Notes: generated from the letters alone by a model not told the origin. 64,000 nucleotides of DNA from SVEL01 sp964573715 (GCA_964573715.1 CAZNKR010000003.1:1-64000); one strand, 5' to 3'; positions 17,018 to 26,523 are shown, counted from the stretch's first letter. Numbers and translations are program-made.

Positions 17018-17281
17018 CTAAGCCATCTTATTTACAGCTGTTGCTAAACGAGATACCTTTCTTGAAGCGTTGTTCTTATGGTAAACACCCTTTGAAGCTG
17101 CCTTTGTAATGTCTACTGTTGCATTCTTTAATGCTTCTGTAGCTGCTGCTTTGTCTTCTGCAGCGATTGCAGCGTCAACCTTCTTTATAGAAGTCTTAAC
17201 TTTAGACTTAATTGCTTTATTCTTTTCTGTTCTGATAGCTGCTACTTCAATTCTTTTCTTAGCTGACTTAATATTAGCCAT
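17018..17281 (-). CDS. rpsT: 30S ribosomal protein S20
   Basis: The protein has 87 residues, the usual S20 length. It starts MANIKSAKKRIEVA and is Lys/Ala-rich, with the C-terminal GVYHKNNASRKVSRL block that contacts 16S rRNA. GGAGGTAATGAA gives an SD 7 nt from ATG 17279-17281; an upstream in-frame extension is not conserved. It is followed by its own hairpin terminator. Confidence 0.97.
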   Translation of the reverse strand: MANIKSAKKRIEVAAIRTEKNKAIKSKVKTSIKKVDAAIAAEDKAAATEALKNATVDITKAASKGVYHKNNASRKVSRLATAVNKMA

Positions 17282-17393
17282 TTCATTACCTCCACAAAAA
17301 TCTGTTGTATGGTTTCTTTGAGAGAGGAAGAAACCAATCGTTACGATCGTTTGCAATGAGATATGCGGACACTATGCAAACATCTTTATTATT

Positions 17394-19715
17394 CTAATTG
17401 ATATAAGTGGATATGTCAACCACTTTTTTGTCTGAAAAGTCCTCAATTATTATCCCTCCACACTCAGAGGTAACAGGGCAATAAGCACCTGTTTTTTTAA
17501 TTTTTTCTACAACATTTTTATCTGGATGACCATAAGAATTATTGATTCCACAGGAAATGGTTGCTAATTTTATATTAAGCTTATTTATAAATTCTTCACA
17601 GCTAGAATTACCCGAACCATGATGAGCCACCTTTAACATATTTACTGTAATGATGTTCGCAGAATTTGTATTGTTATTTATATAATCCTCTATAGACTTT
17701 AATATAAGTACTTCTTCATTAGAAGAAATATCCCCAGTAAACAAACCTAAAAAGCTTCCCTTTTCCAAAATAAGAACCATTGATTTGCTATTAATATTGT
17801 CACCCGCCCCAAAAGGAGAAATATTAGTAAAATACATATTATTAAAAGAAATCCTTTGACCAACATCAACCTCCAAAAACTTTACTTCTTTTTCCCTTAA
17901 AAAGTTCTTAAAAGCCGCAGTACTTTCAAAATAGTCTATTTTAGGCAAAAGAACCAGGTCAATCTCTAATAGCTCATCTTCTATAATCTCCATTATCCCA
18001 TTTATATGGTCACTATCTGTATGGGATACAAATACTGCATCTAAATGCTTTGTTCCGTAGGACCTTATGGTAGGTGCAATTCTGTATTTACCCACGTTGC
18101 TTATATCACTACTACCTCCGTCAATAAGAATATTGAAATTATCTGATTGTATAAAGGTACAGTCACCCTGCCCAACATCAATAACGACTATACGCTCACT
18201 TTTACCATTAAACAGTATCAGCATGGCTAATATTAATAGCATAAATAAACATAAGCTTTTACCATATTTTGCCTTGAAAAATAAATAAAGGATTGTTAAA
18301 GATAATATAGAATAATAAATGAAAATAGTTAGAATACTTGGTTTTTTTACATACAATATACTTCCTGGAACAATCATATATAACCTGCTAATTTTTTCAA
18401 ATAACTGTAGGATATAAATATCAATTCCAATAGTAAAAACCCCTGCATATATCCATATATAAGCCAATACAACACTTAACAATCCCATACACAAAACAAC
18501 ACTCATAAGAGGAATTACCAATAGATTAATAAGAATACTCATTGTTGGAATCTGATAATATGAATATGCCAGCAATGGTAACGTAACTATATTTATTGAT
18601 AAGCTAATTATTAATGTTTTAATAAAATTATCTATAAAAATGTTTTTAATCGCTAGCTTGCCACAAAAGGTGTTATAAATAACAGGATATATAAAGGCAA
18701 TTCCAAAAACTGTGCCCATGGTAAGTAAAAATGAAATATTAAAAATGTAATATGCATTTTCTATCAATAGTAGTATCCCTGCCATGCACAGTGAATTTTT
18801 CATATCATAAACCATACCCAAAAGCTTGGAAACCAGCGAAATGAAAAACATAATAAGTGCTCTTTTGGTAGAAACACTATTTCCAGTAAGTATTCCAAAG
18901 CCTATCATAATAACAGTACTAACAAGAGTTGATGCATAATAGGAGAAGCGTTTTCTAAAAAGATTAAAAAACATCATACCTACTGTGGAAATATGTAATC
19001 CCGAAATAGCCAAAATATGTATTATTCCAGCATTTTGGTATTCTTCCTTCAGTTTATCATCTAATCCCTCTTTATTTCCAAATAGCATTGCATTTAGTGT
19101 GCCAGCCTCATTAGGAGCTGTTTTTTCAATATATCCTTCTAATTTTTCTTTGATTTTTCCTATTTCTATTTTTATTTCATTTTTTGATGTATCTAGAATA
19201 TTAATGCTTATTAGATTTAATTTGCCTATTACTTTATTATTCCTTAAATATTGTTTTTCATCAAAATTCCCGGGATTTCTGGCAACGTTAATGGCCTTGA
19301 TGCTTCCAGTTACCTCTACTTTGTTTCCTAAATATATTTTCTGTATATTTTTAGTGTATACGTAGAAATCACCTGCAGTTGAATGAATAATATACTGATA
19401 GTTATAGCTTGTTTTTTTTACTTCCTTAACGATGCCAATAATCGTATAATTTTCATTATCACACTTTTCACCCACATCACAATAATCATCATATTTTTTA
19501 TATGTATTTGATAATTGCTGCATAGAAAACATACCTACAAATAGGCACACAAAAATAACGATAAATTCTACGATTAAAAAAAAGCCTTTTTTTATTAATA
19601 CTATCCCTAATATTGTCATCAGTATAACTATTAGTACTTTATAAGTACTAAAGAAATACTGTGTTAATTCTCCAAGTATGAAGGCTACAAAAAAAGCAAT
19701 AAATGGTCTTTTTAT
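17394..19715 (-). CDS. comEC: ComEC/Rec2 DNA-uptake channel protein, apparently starting at ATA
   Basis: ComEC forms the membrane channel for transforming ssDNA. An N-terminal OB-like domain (DUF4131 type) is followed by the Competence domain (HILAISGLHISTVGMM) with many membrane segments, then a metallo-beta-lactamase-like C-terminal domain (VIDVGQGDCTFIQSDNFNIL, DGGSSD, SHTDSDHINGI, VAHHGSGNS). The first ATG (19619) has no SD and would give 741 residues. Thirty-two codons further upstream GGAGG (19721-19725) sits 5 nt before ATA 19713-19715, and translation from there reads IKRPFIAFFVAFILGELT, a normal ComEC N-terminus (773 residues). A stop codon lies immediately upstream, so ATA is the only codon at the SD. 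Confidence 0.88.
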   Translation of the reverse strand: MKRPFIAFFVAFILGELTQYFFSTYKVLIVILMTILGIVLIKKGFFLIVEFIVIFVCLFVGMFSMQQLSNTYKKYDDYCDVGEKCDNENYTIIGIVKEVKKTSYNYQYIIHSTAGDFYVYTKNIQKIYLGNKVEVTGSIKAINVARNPGNFDEKQYLRNNKVIGKLNLISINILDTSKNEIKIEIGKIKEKLEGYIEKTAPNEAGTLNAMLFGNKEGLDDKLKEEYQNAGIIHILAISGLHISTVGMMFFNLFRKRFSYYASTLVSTVIMIGFGILTGNSVSTKRALIMFFISLVSKLLGMVYDMKNSLCMAGILLLIENAYYIFNISFLLTMGTVFGIAFIYPVIYNTFCGKLAIKNIFIDNFIKTLIISLSINIVTLPLLAYSYYQIPTMSILINLLVIPLMSVVLCMGLLSVVLAYIWIYAGVFTIGIDIYILQLFEKISRLYMIVPGSILYVKKPSILTIFIYYSILSLTILYLFFKAKYGKSLCLFMLLILAMLILFNGKSERIVVIDVGQGDCTFIQSDNFNILIDGGSSDISNVGKYRIAPTIRSYGTKHLDAVFVSHTDSDHINGIMEIIEDELLEIDLVLLPKIDYFESTAAFKNFLREKEVKFLEVDVGQRISFNNMYFTNISPFGAGDNINSKSMVLILEKGSFLGLFTGDISSNEEVLILKSIEDYINNNTNSANIITVNMLKVAHHGSGNSSCEEFINKLNIKLATISCGINNSYGHPDKNVVEKIKKTGAYCPVTSECGGIIIEDFSDKKVVDISTYIN

Positions 19716-19762
19716 AGCTGCCTCCTATATTTAATTCTTTTTATAATAGTAATAAATTTCTT

Positions 19763-19819
19763 TATGATACTAAGTAATTTTTATAATACTAAATAATTTT
19801 AATAATACTAAATAAATTA
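19763..19819. repeat. 19-bp imperfect tandem triplication
   Basis: Copies TATGATACTAAGTAATTTT, TATAATACTAAATAATTTT and AATAATACTAAATAAATTA lie at 19763-19781, 19782-19800 and 19801-19819, between the GerMN gene and comEC. Confidence 0.85.
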
Positions 19820-19837
19820 CCTTTATAGTCCTCTATC

Positions 19838-20776
19838 TTATTTTTTTGTTTCTTCAACTAAATCCAAATTTCTCGAAAAGGCAGTTTCAACTGAATATGT
19901 CTCATGAAGCTTGTTTAATGGATCTCCATCTATTATTATCTGAACGTTACTGATATAGGATAATTCTGAAAGTGTATTGACTATAGAATATATAAGAATA
20001 TCATCTTTAATTCCTACAGACACTTCATTAATTGAATTATCAAAATACACATAACAAACATTTCCTCTAGTATAAGCATCTACTACCTTTACATTTGTAG
20101 GAATAGCATTGTAATATCCACTCTTCTTTGGTCCTGCAATAAGTCTTTCCACTATGCACTTTTCCAAGGTGCAATCTCCTAAAAAGTTTATTGTTTCTTT
20201 TGATGCTTTTAGCTTATCTCCAGCCTCATTTGCAAAATATACTGTAAGCTCAATTGTTGAATTGTCCACTAAAGAATCATCAGATATATCAGCGAAATCA
20301 CTTGCTTTCATAAGCGATGCTGTATTGTTTTTAAATAGCAATGGCTGTCCATTAATATTCATACCAACAAAATCTACTCCATCGATTTGAGTAAGTGTAA
20401 GTACAAGCGCTGCTCTACACAATACTTCATCAATAACTGACTGATTGCTGTAGGTAGATGTAAAATTAAGATAAACAATATTGTCAGTTACAGAATAGTC
20501 AATAATCTTTACATTATTGTTTAAGGCTGAAGAATACTCACTAGTATTTGTTGGATTTGTAAGTAACGATAAAAATGAACCTACTAATTCGCTCATATTA
20601 TCACCTTCAACTCCTGCATAATCCACAGCTAACTTATGTTCATCCTTTTGGGTATAATAAATCCTATATCCAGACTCATCACTAGCTTTTTCTTCTTCGT
20701 TTTTACAACCAAATAAAGTAATAGAAACAAAAATCAAAATAAATGAACATAATAAACTAATTGTTTTTTTATTCAT
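19838..20776 (-). CDS. GerMN-domain lipoprotein
   Basis: The protein has 312 residues from ATG 20774-20776. A signal peptide ends at the lipobox TLFGCKN. Two GerMN-type repeats follow: the first around VYLNFTSTYSNQS, the second around VCYVYFDNSINEVSVG, each preceded by the VKxIDYS/VKVVDAYT-type strand. GerMN domains occur in the spore protein GerM and in lipoproteins such as LpqB that work with MtrAB-type two-component systems. Here it overlaps the sensor kinase gene by 8 bp with an SD inside the kinase stop region, indicating translational coupling, so it probably modulates the kinase or its output rather than germination. Confidence 0.85.
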   Translation of the reverse strand: MNKKTISLLCSFILIFVSITLFGCKNEEEKASDESGYRIYYTQKDEHKLAVDYAGVEGDNMSELVGSFLSLLTNPTNTSEYSSALNNNVKIIDYSVTDNIVYLNFTSTYSNQSVIDEVLCRAALVLTLTQIDGVDFVGMNINGQPLLFKNNTASLMKASDFADISDDSLVDNSTIELTVYFANEAGDKLKASKETINFLGDCTLEKCIVERLIAGPKKSGYYNAIPTNVKVVDAYTRGNVCYVYFDNSINEVSVGIKDDILIYSIVNTLSELSYISNVQIIIDGDPLNKLHETYSVETAFSRNLDLVEETKK

Positions 20777-22217
20777 AAGTTCCTCCTTGTTTCTTTGGAC
20801 GTGCCAATGGAATTCTAATGGTAAAGGTTGTTCCTTCTCCCTCAACACTATGTAGCTTAATTTCTCCATCATGTTTGTGAACTGCTCCACTAGTTATAGC
20901 TAATCCTAATCCAGTTCCTCCTGTTTCTCTAGATCTTGCCTTGTCTACTCTATAAAATCTTTCAAAAACTAATCCTTGAGCTTCCTTTGGAATACCAATA
21001 CCAGAATCCGAAATTTTCACATAGAAATACTTTAAATCAGCATTTAAAGAGACCCTAACCCAGCCATCTATTACATTGTATTTAACAGCATTTTCAACAA
21101 GATTAGAAATAACCATAGTCATTTTTACTTCATCAACATCCGCCATGACTGGTCTATAGCTCTCATATACAAGTTCTATATTCTTCTTTGCTGCTATTGG
21201 TTTTAGTCTTTTAAGAACTCTTTCAATCATCTCATTAATATTTACCGATGAAATGTTTAAATCATCAGATTTTTTATCTAGCTTAACAATATTAAGAAGA
21301 TCAGTAATAATCCGATTTTCTCTATCTATTTCTTCCGTGATATCACCCAAAAATTCCTGATACATTTCAGTTGGAATTCCTTCTTGATTCAAAAGACTAT
21401 CGGCTAGAACCTTAATAGAAGTAATAGGTGTTTTAAGCTCATGAGATACGTTTGAAACAAACTCTTGTCTTGATTCATCTAGTTCATTGAGCTTTACAAG
21501 TAAATGATTAAACGAATCACCAATTTTAGCTACCTCCGTATATCCATCAGTGCCTAATTTAGCATCGAAATTTCCCATTTTAATGCTACTAATTTCATTA
21601 TCAATTCGCTTAAAAGGTTTAACAAAAAGTGCTGAATAAACAAGTGCAATACCTATCATACATACAAGCGCAAGAAGTAAGACCTCACTTAGTCTGAGAT
21701 CTAATTCATTAATATTATCTGTAATATCTGACGTGGTAAAGTTCATATAAATGACTCCAGTTTCACCGCCAGAACTTTCTATAGAAAGCGCAATTTCGAT
21801 ATTCTGGTTCTTGGAATCATAATAATTTACTTCATGACCACCAGCGCAATTAATAACACTCTCCGATATACAAGTTTTCTTCTCATCAATAACATAGGTA
21901 TCTTTAATGATTGTAAAATTGGAATCAACAACAATAATTCTTCCACTGTATATGCTAGTAAGCTGTTCAAACTCAACATTTACAACGTCTGAATTATTAT
22001 TTGATAAATAATCTGTATTTTTGATAATATTTTTTATCATAAATGCAACATTATATATTTTTTCCTGTCTAGCTTCAATTTGATTTGTTTTATATATTTC
22101 AATTGCAAATATTTTAAATAAAGCAAGTGGTAAAATACTCACACATAAAATAACTACAAATAAATTAAACTTTATGCTCTTAATAAATTTTTTAAAACTA
22201 TCTAAAAAAGTATTCAT
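20769..22217 (-). CDS. membrane sensor histidine kinase (WalK/MtrB/PhoR class)
   Basis: The protein has 482 residues. Membrane segments at about residues 18-38 and 180-205 flank an extracytoplasmic sensor domain. A HAMP linker (residues about 200-252) is followed by HisKA with phospho-acceptor in FVSNVSHELKTPITSIKVLA, then an HATPase with N box NLVENAVKYN, G1 DSGIGIP, F box FERFYRVD and G2 GGTGLGLAI. It lies 3 bp downstream of its response regulator gene and overlaps the GerMN lipoprotein gene, giving a regulator-kinase-lipoprotein operon. The ligand is unknown. Confidence 0.92.
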   Translation of the reverse strand: MNTFLDSFKKFIKSIKFNLFVVILCVSILPLALFKIFAIEIYKTNQIEARQEKIYNVAFMIKNIIKNTDYLSNNNSDVVNVEFEQLTSIYSGRIIVVDSNFTIIKDTYVIDEKKTCISESVINCAGGHEVNYYDSKNQNIEIALSIESSGGETGVIYMNFTTSDITDNINELDLRLSEVLLLALVCMIGIALVYSALFVKPFKRIDNEISSIKMGNFDAKLGTDGYTEVAKIGDSFNHLLVKLNELDESRQEFVSNVSHELKTPITSIKVLADSLLNQEGIPTEMYQEFLGDITEEIDRENRIITDLLNIVKLDKKSDDLNISSVNINEMIERVLKRLKPIAAKKNIELVYESYRPVMADVDEVKMTMVISNLVENAVKYNVIDGWVRVSLNADLKYFYVKISDSGIGIPKEAQGLVFERFYRVDKARSRETGGTGLGLAITSGAVHKHDGEIKLHSVEGEGTTFTIRIPLARPKKQGGTYE

Positions 22218-22220
22218 TTT

Positions 22221-22910
22221 TTAACCACAAAAGAAGTAACCAACGCCCCATTTTGTATGTACGTACTTTGGTTCACCTGGATTACTTTCAATCTTTTCCC
22301 TTAATCTTCTAACATGTACATCAACGGTTCTTGCATCTCCTGGGTAATCATATCCCCATACGGTATTAAGCAAAACTTCTCTACTGTATACTTTATTAGG
22401 ATTCATAACTAAAAGTTCTAACAAATCAAATTCTTTTGCTGTTAAATTCACTTCAATGTCATTGATAAACAATCTTCTACTTTCAATATCTAAACGCAAA
22501 TCACCTTTTTCAATAATATGTGGCTGTTCATCCTTTTTATGTACTTTAGAATTTCTTCGAATGATAGCCTTGATTCTTGCCTTAACCTCTAAAATATTAA
22601 AAGGTTTTGTAATATAGTCATCAGCTCCATATTCAAGTCCTAATATTTTATCCATATCATCGCCTTTAGCTGTAAGCATGATAATTGGAACATCAGAAAA
22701 TTCTCTTATATGCTGGCACACCTCATATCCATTGAGCTTTGGTAGCATCAAATCCAACAAAATAATATCATATTCTGTTTTCTTTGCACACTCAACAGCT
22801 TCTTCCCCATCATATGCACAATCAACTTCCATTGAATCCTGCTCCAAAGAGAATTTTATTCCTTTAACAATTAATTTTTCATCATCTACAACTAAGATTT
22901 TATGGCTCAT
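22221..22910 (-). CDS. OmpR-family response regulator
   Basis: The protein has 229 residues. The receiver domain has acidic pocket DDE, phospho-acceptor Asp in ILLDLMLPKLNG, Thr in MLTAKG and Lys in YITKPF. The C-terminal winged helix ends DARTVDVHVRRLREKI...HTKWGVGYFF. Overall it resembles WalR/YycF, but the window lacks walHIJ, so I do not assign that name. The SD is GGAAGGTAAG before ATG 22908-22910. It is the first gene of the unit with the sensor kinase and GerMN lipoprotein; comEA ends 11 bp upstream on the same strand and may be co-transcribed. Confidence 0.93.
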   Translation of the reverse strand: MSHKILVVDDEKLIVKGIKFSLEQDSMEVDCAYDGEEAVECAKKTEYDIILLDLMLPKLNGYEVCQHIREFSDVPIIMLTAKGDDMDKILGLEYGADDYITKPFNILEVKARIKAIIRRNSKVHKKDEQPHIIEKGDLRLDIESRRLFINDIEVNLTAKEFDLLELLVMNPNKVYSREVLLNTVWGYDYPGDARTVDVHVRRLREKIESNPGEPKYVHTKWGVGYFFCG

Positions 22911-22921
22911 ACTTACCTTCC

Positions 22922-23539
22922 TTATTCTACACTGATATTATCTTTAATTTTTTCAAACGCTGCTTCCTTTATTCCAGAAACATTCATAATGTCTTCTATG
23001 GATAAAAAAGCTCCAACTGTATCTCTGTATGTAATGATACTTTCAGCTCTAGACTCTCCAATACCTGAAAGGGTCATAAGCTGTTCTTTAGTTGCTGTGT
23101 TTATATTAATAAGAGAATTTCCATCGTCACTGGTATCTAAGGTATAGCTTTCACCAATGGCATATACATGAATATGGTCACCATCCTTAAGCTTTTGGGC
23201 CATATTTATGCTTTTCTCATCAGCATCATTGGCTAATCCTCCTGCTAATTCTATGGCTACATAAATTCTACTATCAATAGGAAGTTCATATACACCTGGA
23301 GTAATAACTTTTCCTGTAACGTACACATAAATCATATCAAGGGTTTGAATATCCTTAGTATTTAACTCTTCATCCTTTTTGGATTCGTACTTACTAGTTG
23401 ATGATTCTTCCCCATCACCAACAGTATCATAGGCATCAACAGATATATCCTTATTGAAATAGGAACAACTATAAAAAAATCCTGCAACTACAACTAATAG
23501 TCCTACCATTACATACTTAAATTTGTATATATATTTCAT
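22922..23539 (-). CDS. comEA: ComEA-like helix-hairpin-helix DNA-binding protein
   Basis: The protein has 205 residues from ATG 23537-23539 (GGAGG, 4 nt upstream). One membrane segment (residues about 6-24) anchors it outside the cell. An SLBB-type domain (VYVTGKVITPGVYELPIDSR) is followed by two helix-hairpin-helix motifs: ININTATKEQLMTLSGIGES and FLSIEDIMNVSGIKEAAFEK. ComEA binds incoming dsDNA and hands it to ComEC. Here comEA is separated from comEC by the two-component genes, instead of lying next to it. Upstream is the YdcZ remnant. Confidence 0.9.
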   Translation of the reverse strand: MKYIYKFKYVMVGLLVVVAGFFYSCSYFNKDISVDAYDTVGDGEESSTSKYESKKDEELNTKDIQTLDMIYVYVTGKVITPGVYELPIDSRIYVAIELAGGLANDADEKSINMAQKLKDGDHIHVYAIGESYTLDTSDDGNSLININTATKEQLMTLSGIGESRAESIITYRDTVGAFLSIEDIMNVSGIKEAAFEKIKDNISVE

Positions 23540-23630
23540 TAAACCTCCGTAAAGGCTTCTCACAAATACACTCTCTAATTCTACATAACTTTGATAGAAT
23601 TTACAACCATAAAATCATTATTATTTTCCT

Positions 23631-23806
23631 TTATTTTTCCATTCTAAATAAAACAAAGCCGGCAATAGCAAAAGCCACTCCTATTGCTTTTCTCCACTCA
23701 AATGGTTGCTTATCCACACTCCAGCTGCTTTAGTAACCTCAGTATTAAATACTCCCTGTATACTCATTAGTGCACCTGATATTAATGCCACAATATATCC
23801 CAACAC
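23631..23806 (-). pseudogene. YdcZ/DUF606-type (DMT) transporter remnant
   Basis: The first frame, behind AGGAGG (23809-23814), reads LGYIVALISGALMSIQGVFN followed by TEVTKAAGVW, the first membrane helix of DUF606 proteins. It then runs out of frame. The last segment in another frame, DKQPFEWRKAIGVAFAIAGF and VLFRMEK stop, is the family C-terminus. The junction is at about 23712. About 100 of the usual 140-150 residues are missing. The rest of 23540-23630 shows no feature. Confidence 0.8.
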
Positions 23807-23905
23807 AGCCTCCTAAATAACATTTTTATTTAGTATAAACATATAAAAAATAATTATTCATTACTCAAGGCTTAAAAATGTTAATTATTCGTGGAACATC
23901 TTTAA

Positions 23906-23976
23906 GCAAGAAGAAACACTCTTGGCGGGTTACTTCTTGCATATATCAAAAATAGGAGACTAATCAGTCTCCTATT
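23906..23976 (-). terminator. two hairpins downstream of the solute-binding protein gene
   Basis: AATAGGAGACT (23951-23961) / AGTCTCCTATT (23966-23976) is a perfect 11-bp stem followed on the minus strand by TTTTTGATAT, a good terminator. Beyond it GCAAGAAG (23906-23913) / CTTCTTGC (23933-23940) forms a second, looser stem-loop of unknown role. Confidence 0.75.
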
Positions 23977-24017
23977 ATGTTGTACTATATATCCTATGTC
24001 TTTATTCTAAATATTTA

Positions 24018-25307
24018 TTAGTTAATGCGTTCAGAATAATTTTGTTGAAGCTTGTCCAAACTTTCTTTAATATCATCACCTTGCCAAATACCTTTTAATG
24101 CTGATTCCATGATTAAATAGTAATCCTCGGTAATAAGTAAATTAGGCATCATGATAGAATCCTCATATGCAGTGTAGAATTCTTTAACATGTTCATTGTC
24201 ATATTCAATATTTCTTTTACATGAAATAATACCACAAATTTCATACATATTTTTGGCATACTCATTAGAAATAAAATCAGCTAATGCAATGGAATCTTCA
24301 TGATTTTGGCTACGTGGATTAACAGCTAAAATATCCGTATAGGATAATCCACTACATTTAATATCATCTGTTAAATCCGGCATACCAAATACAGAATAAT
24401 CAATCTCCGTCTGTGATATAGATTTAATGATATCTGTACTAGCAAGGACAAAAACAGTTTCTCCTTTTGCAAATCCATCAATCACATGTGCATAGGTATT
24501 TTCATTTGTAGGAGAGAAGTAATCCTTAAGTAATAAATACTTTGAGGCCGCCTCTACTGCCTGATCATTATTCATATCAACCTTAACCTTATCTCCATCC
24601 TTAAAGCTAATATAAGAACCTATAAATCCATAATTATATAAAAGTGAATTAACATCCCAATCTAAAATACCTCTTATTTTTGAATGGTCAATATCATCCT
24701 TTGTTTCTTCCAAAGAAGCATCATCACCTAAAGCATCCTCTGACTTGTCATTAAAGCTATCTGCGTATGCTTTTATATCCTCAAAGGTATTAATTGTATC
24801 TTTTGAATAAGTATTGTTAACCACAAATGCAGAAACATCAAAGCCTAAAGGATATCCATACATTTCTGTACCATAGCTAACTTCCATAATAGCATTGTTG
24901 GCGTAATTGTCTTTGTTGTATGTCTTTGTATTGTAATTTGGCTCTAATATACCTAATAAATAGGCCTTTTCCAAATATTCACTACCCATTATAAACATGT
25001 CTGGGCCTTCTCCGTTAAGAGACTTATCCTTAATGTAATCAAAATATCCAGTATCTGAAATAAAAGTAATATTTACATTAAACTCACTACCTGTTTGCTT
25101 TTTGTATGCATCCACCGCCTGTTCAATGTAATCCTTATACTTACTATAGGTATACCAGATTTGGATTGTTTCATCTTTTTGTGATTCAATACTTTCTTCC
25201 GACTTCTTTTCTTCCTCTAGAATGACTTTCTTGTGAGAAATTGCCGTATTAATAATTATGGCACCAATAAGACACATTGCAACTGCAGCGATAATTCTAC
25301 TTTTCAA
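24018..25307 (-). CDS. orphan extracellular solute-binding protein (ABC sugar-type fold)
   Basis: The protein has 429 residues. The N-terminus MKSRIIAAVAMCLIGAIIIN is a signal peptide or uncleaved anchor with no convincing lipobox at its end. The mature region IQIWYTYSKYKDYIEQAVDA, GPDMFIMGSEYLEKAYLLGI and KGETVFVLASTDIIK fits family 1 solute-binding proteins for sugars or polyamines. No permease or ATPase genes are adjacent; argD follows upstream on the same strand after 34 bp. Perhaps it serves a transporter elsewhere or acts as a sensor. The SD region is GGAGGTAGC before ATG 25305-25307. Confidence 0.8.
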   Translation of the reverse strand: MKSRIIAAVAMCLIGAIIINTAISHKKVILEEEKKSEESIESQKDETIQIWYTYSKYKDYIEQAVDAYKKQTGSEFNVNITFISDTGYFDYIKDKSLNGEGPDMFIMGSEYLEKAYLLGILEPNYNTKTYNKDNYANNAIMEVSYGTEMYGYPLGFDVSAFVVNNTYSKDTINTFEDIKAYADSFNDKSEDALGDDASLEETKDDIDHSKIRGILDWDVNSLLYNYGFIGSYISFKDGDKVKVDMNNDQAVEAASKYLLLKDYFSPTNENTYAHVIDGFAKGETVFVLASTDIIKSISQTEIDYSVFGMPDLTDDIKCSGLSYTDILAVNPRSQNHEDSIALADFISNEYAKNMYEICGIISCKRNIEYDNEHVKEFYTAYEDSIMMPNLLITEDYYLIMESALKGIWQGDDIKESLDKLQQNYSERIN

Positions 25308-25341
25308 AATGCTACCTCCAGGATATTAGATACCTCAAATG

Positions 25342-26523
25342 TTATAATGATTTCTTTAAAATGTCAATCATCTTATCCACATTATCCTTTGTGATAATGA
25401 GAGGTGGTACCATACGTAAAACATCACTTCCAGCAGAAATAACTATAAGTCCATTTTCAATAGAACGCTTAACTGTTTCGCCCACAGGTGTTGTAAGAAC
25501 AAGTCCTTGCATTAAGCCTTTTCCTCTACGAGCTGTAACATTATCAAATTCTTCAACTATCTCATCAAGCTTCTCTTCAAGATATTTAGAAATTTCATTT
25601 ACGTGGTCTAAAAGATTACTCTCTACAAACATGTCAAAAACCTTGCTAACAGCAGCACATGCTAATGGATTTCCGCCATATGTTGTTCCGTGGTCCCCTG
25701 GAACCATAGCAGCTGCAATTTTTTCTTTGGCAGCAAATGCTCCAACTGGTATACCACATCCTAGTGCTTTAGCTACAGTTATAACATCTGGTACTACATT
25801 ATAATGTTCGTAAGCAAACATCTTTCCAGTTCTGCCCATTCCACACTGAATTTCATCACAAATCATTACTATATCATGTTCATCACAAAGCTTTCTTACT
25901 CCTTGAATAAACTCATCTGTAGCTGGGTATATTCCACCTTCGCCTTGAACTGTTTCAAAAATAATAGCACAGGTTTTTTCGTTAATTAAATCTTTTACAC
26001 TTTGTAAATCATTAAACTTTGCAAATTTCACTCCACCAATAAGTGGCTTAAATGGCTCTTGATAATGGGCATTTCCTGTAACCGATAAAGCGCCTAAGCT
26101 TCTTCCATGAAAAGAATGTTCCATAGCTATGATTTCATGGTCGGTATTTCCATCCTTTAAATATGCATATTTTCTTGCCAATTTAATTGCGCCTTCAATA
26201 GCCTCAGTTCCAGAATTAGTAAAAAATATTCTATCCATTTTTGATGCAGCTGTAAGCTTTGTTGCCGCTTCAATAGCTGGTACATTGTAATATAAATTAG
26301 AAGTATGAATGATTTTATCTATCTGGTTTTTAAGTGCATCATTATACTCTTTATTGTTATATCCAAAAGCAAAAACTGCAATACCTGCCGCAAAATCAAG
26401 GTACTCTTTTCCATCAGTATCGTATAGATATACACCATCACCCTTTTCTAATACAAGGTTAAATCTATTATATGTGTGTAGAAGAACCTTATTGGCATCT
26501 TCTATATATTTTTCTTTTTTCAT
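25342..26523 (-). CDS. argD: acetylornithine aminotransferase
   Basis: The protein has 393 residues, a class III PLP aminotransferase converting N-acetylglutamate semialdehyde to N-acetylornithine. Visible motifs are FTNSGTEAIEGAIKLARKYA, HSFHGRSLGALSVTG, VMICDEIQCGMGRTGKMFA, and TVAKALGCGIPVGAF with the Schiff-base lysine. It is 9 bp downstream of argB on the same strand, so they form an arginine operon. No argC or argJ gene is nearby. SD AGGAG precedes the start at 26523. Confidence 0.94.
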   Translation of the reverse strand: MKKEKYIEDANKVLLHTYNRFNLVLEKGDGVYLYDTDGKEYLDFAAGIAVFAFGYNNKEYNDALKNQIDKIIHTSNLYYNVPAIEAATKLTAASKMDRIFFTNSGTEAIEGAIKLARKYAYLKDGNTDHEIIAMEHSFHGRSLGALSVTGNAHYQEPFKPLIGGVKFAKFNDLQSVKDLINEKTCAIIFETVQGEGGIYPATDEFIQGVRKLCDEHDIVMICDEIQCGMGRTGKMFAYEHYNVVPDVITVAKALGCGIPVGAFAAKEKIAAAMVPGDHGTTYGGNPLACAAVSKVFDMFVESNLLDHVNEISKYLEEKLDEIVEEFDNVTARRGKGLMQGLVLTTPVGETVKRSIENGLIVISAGSDVLRMVPPLIITKDNVDKMIDILKKSL

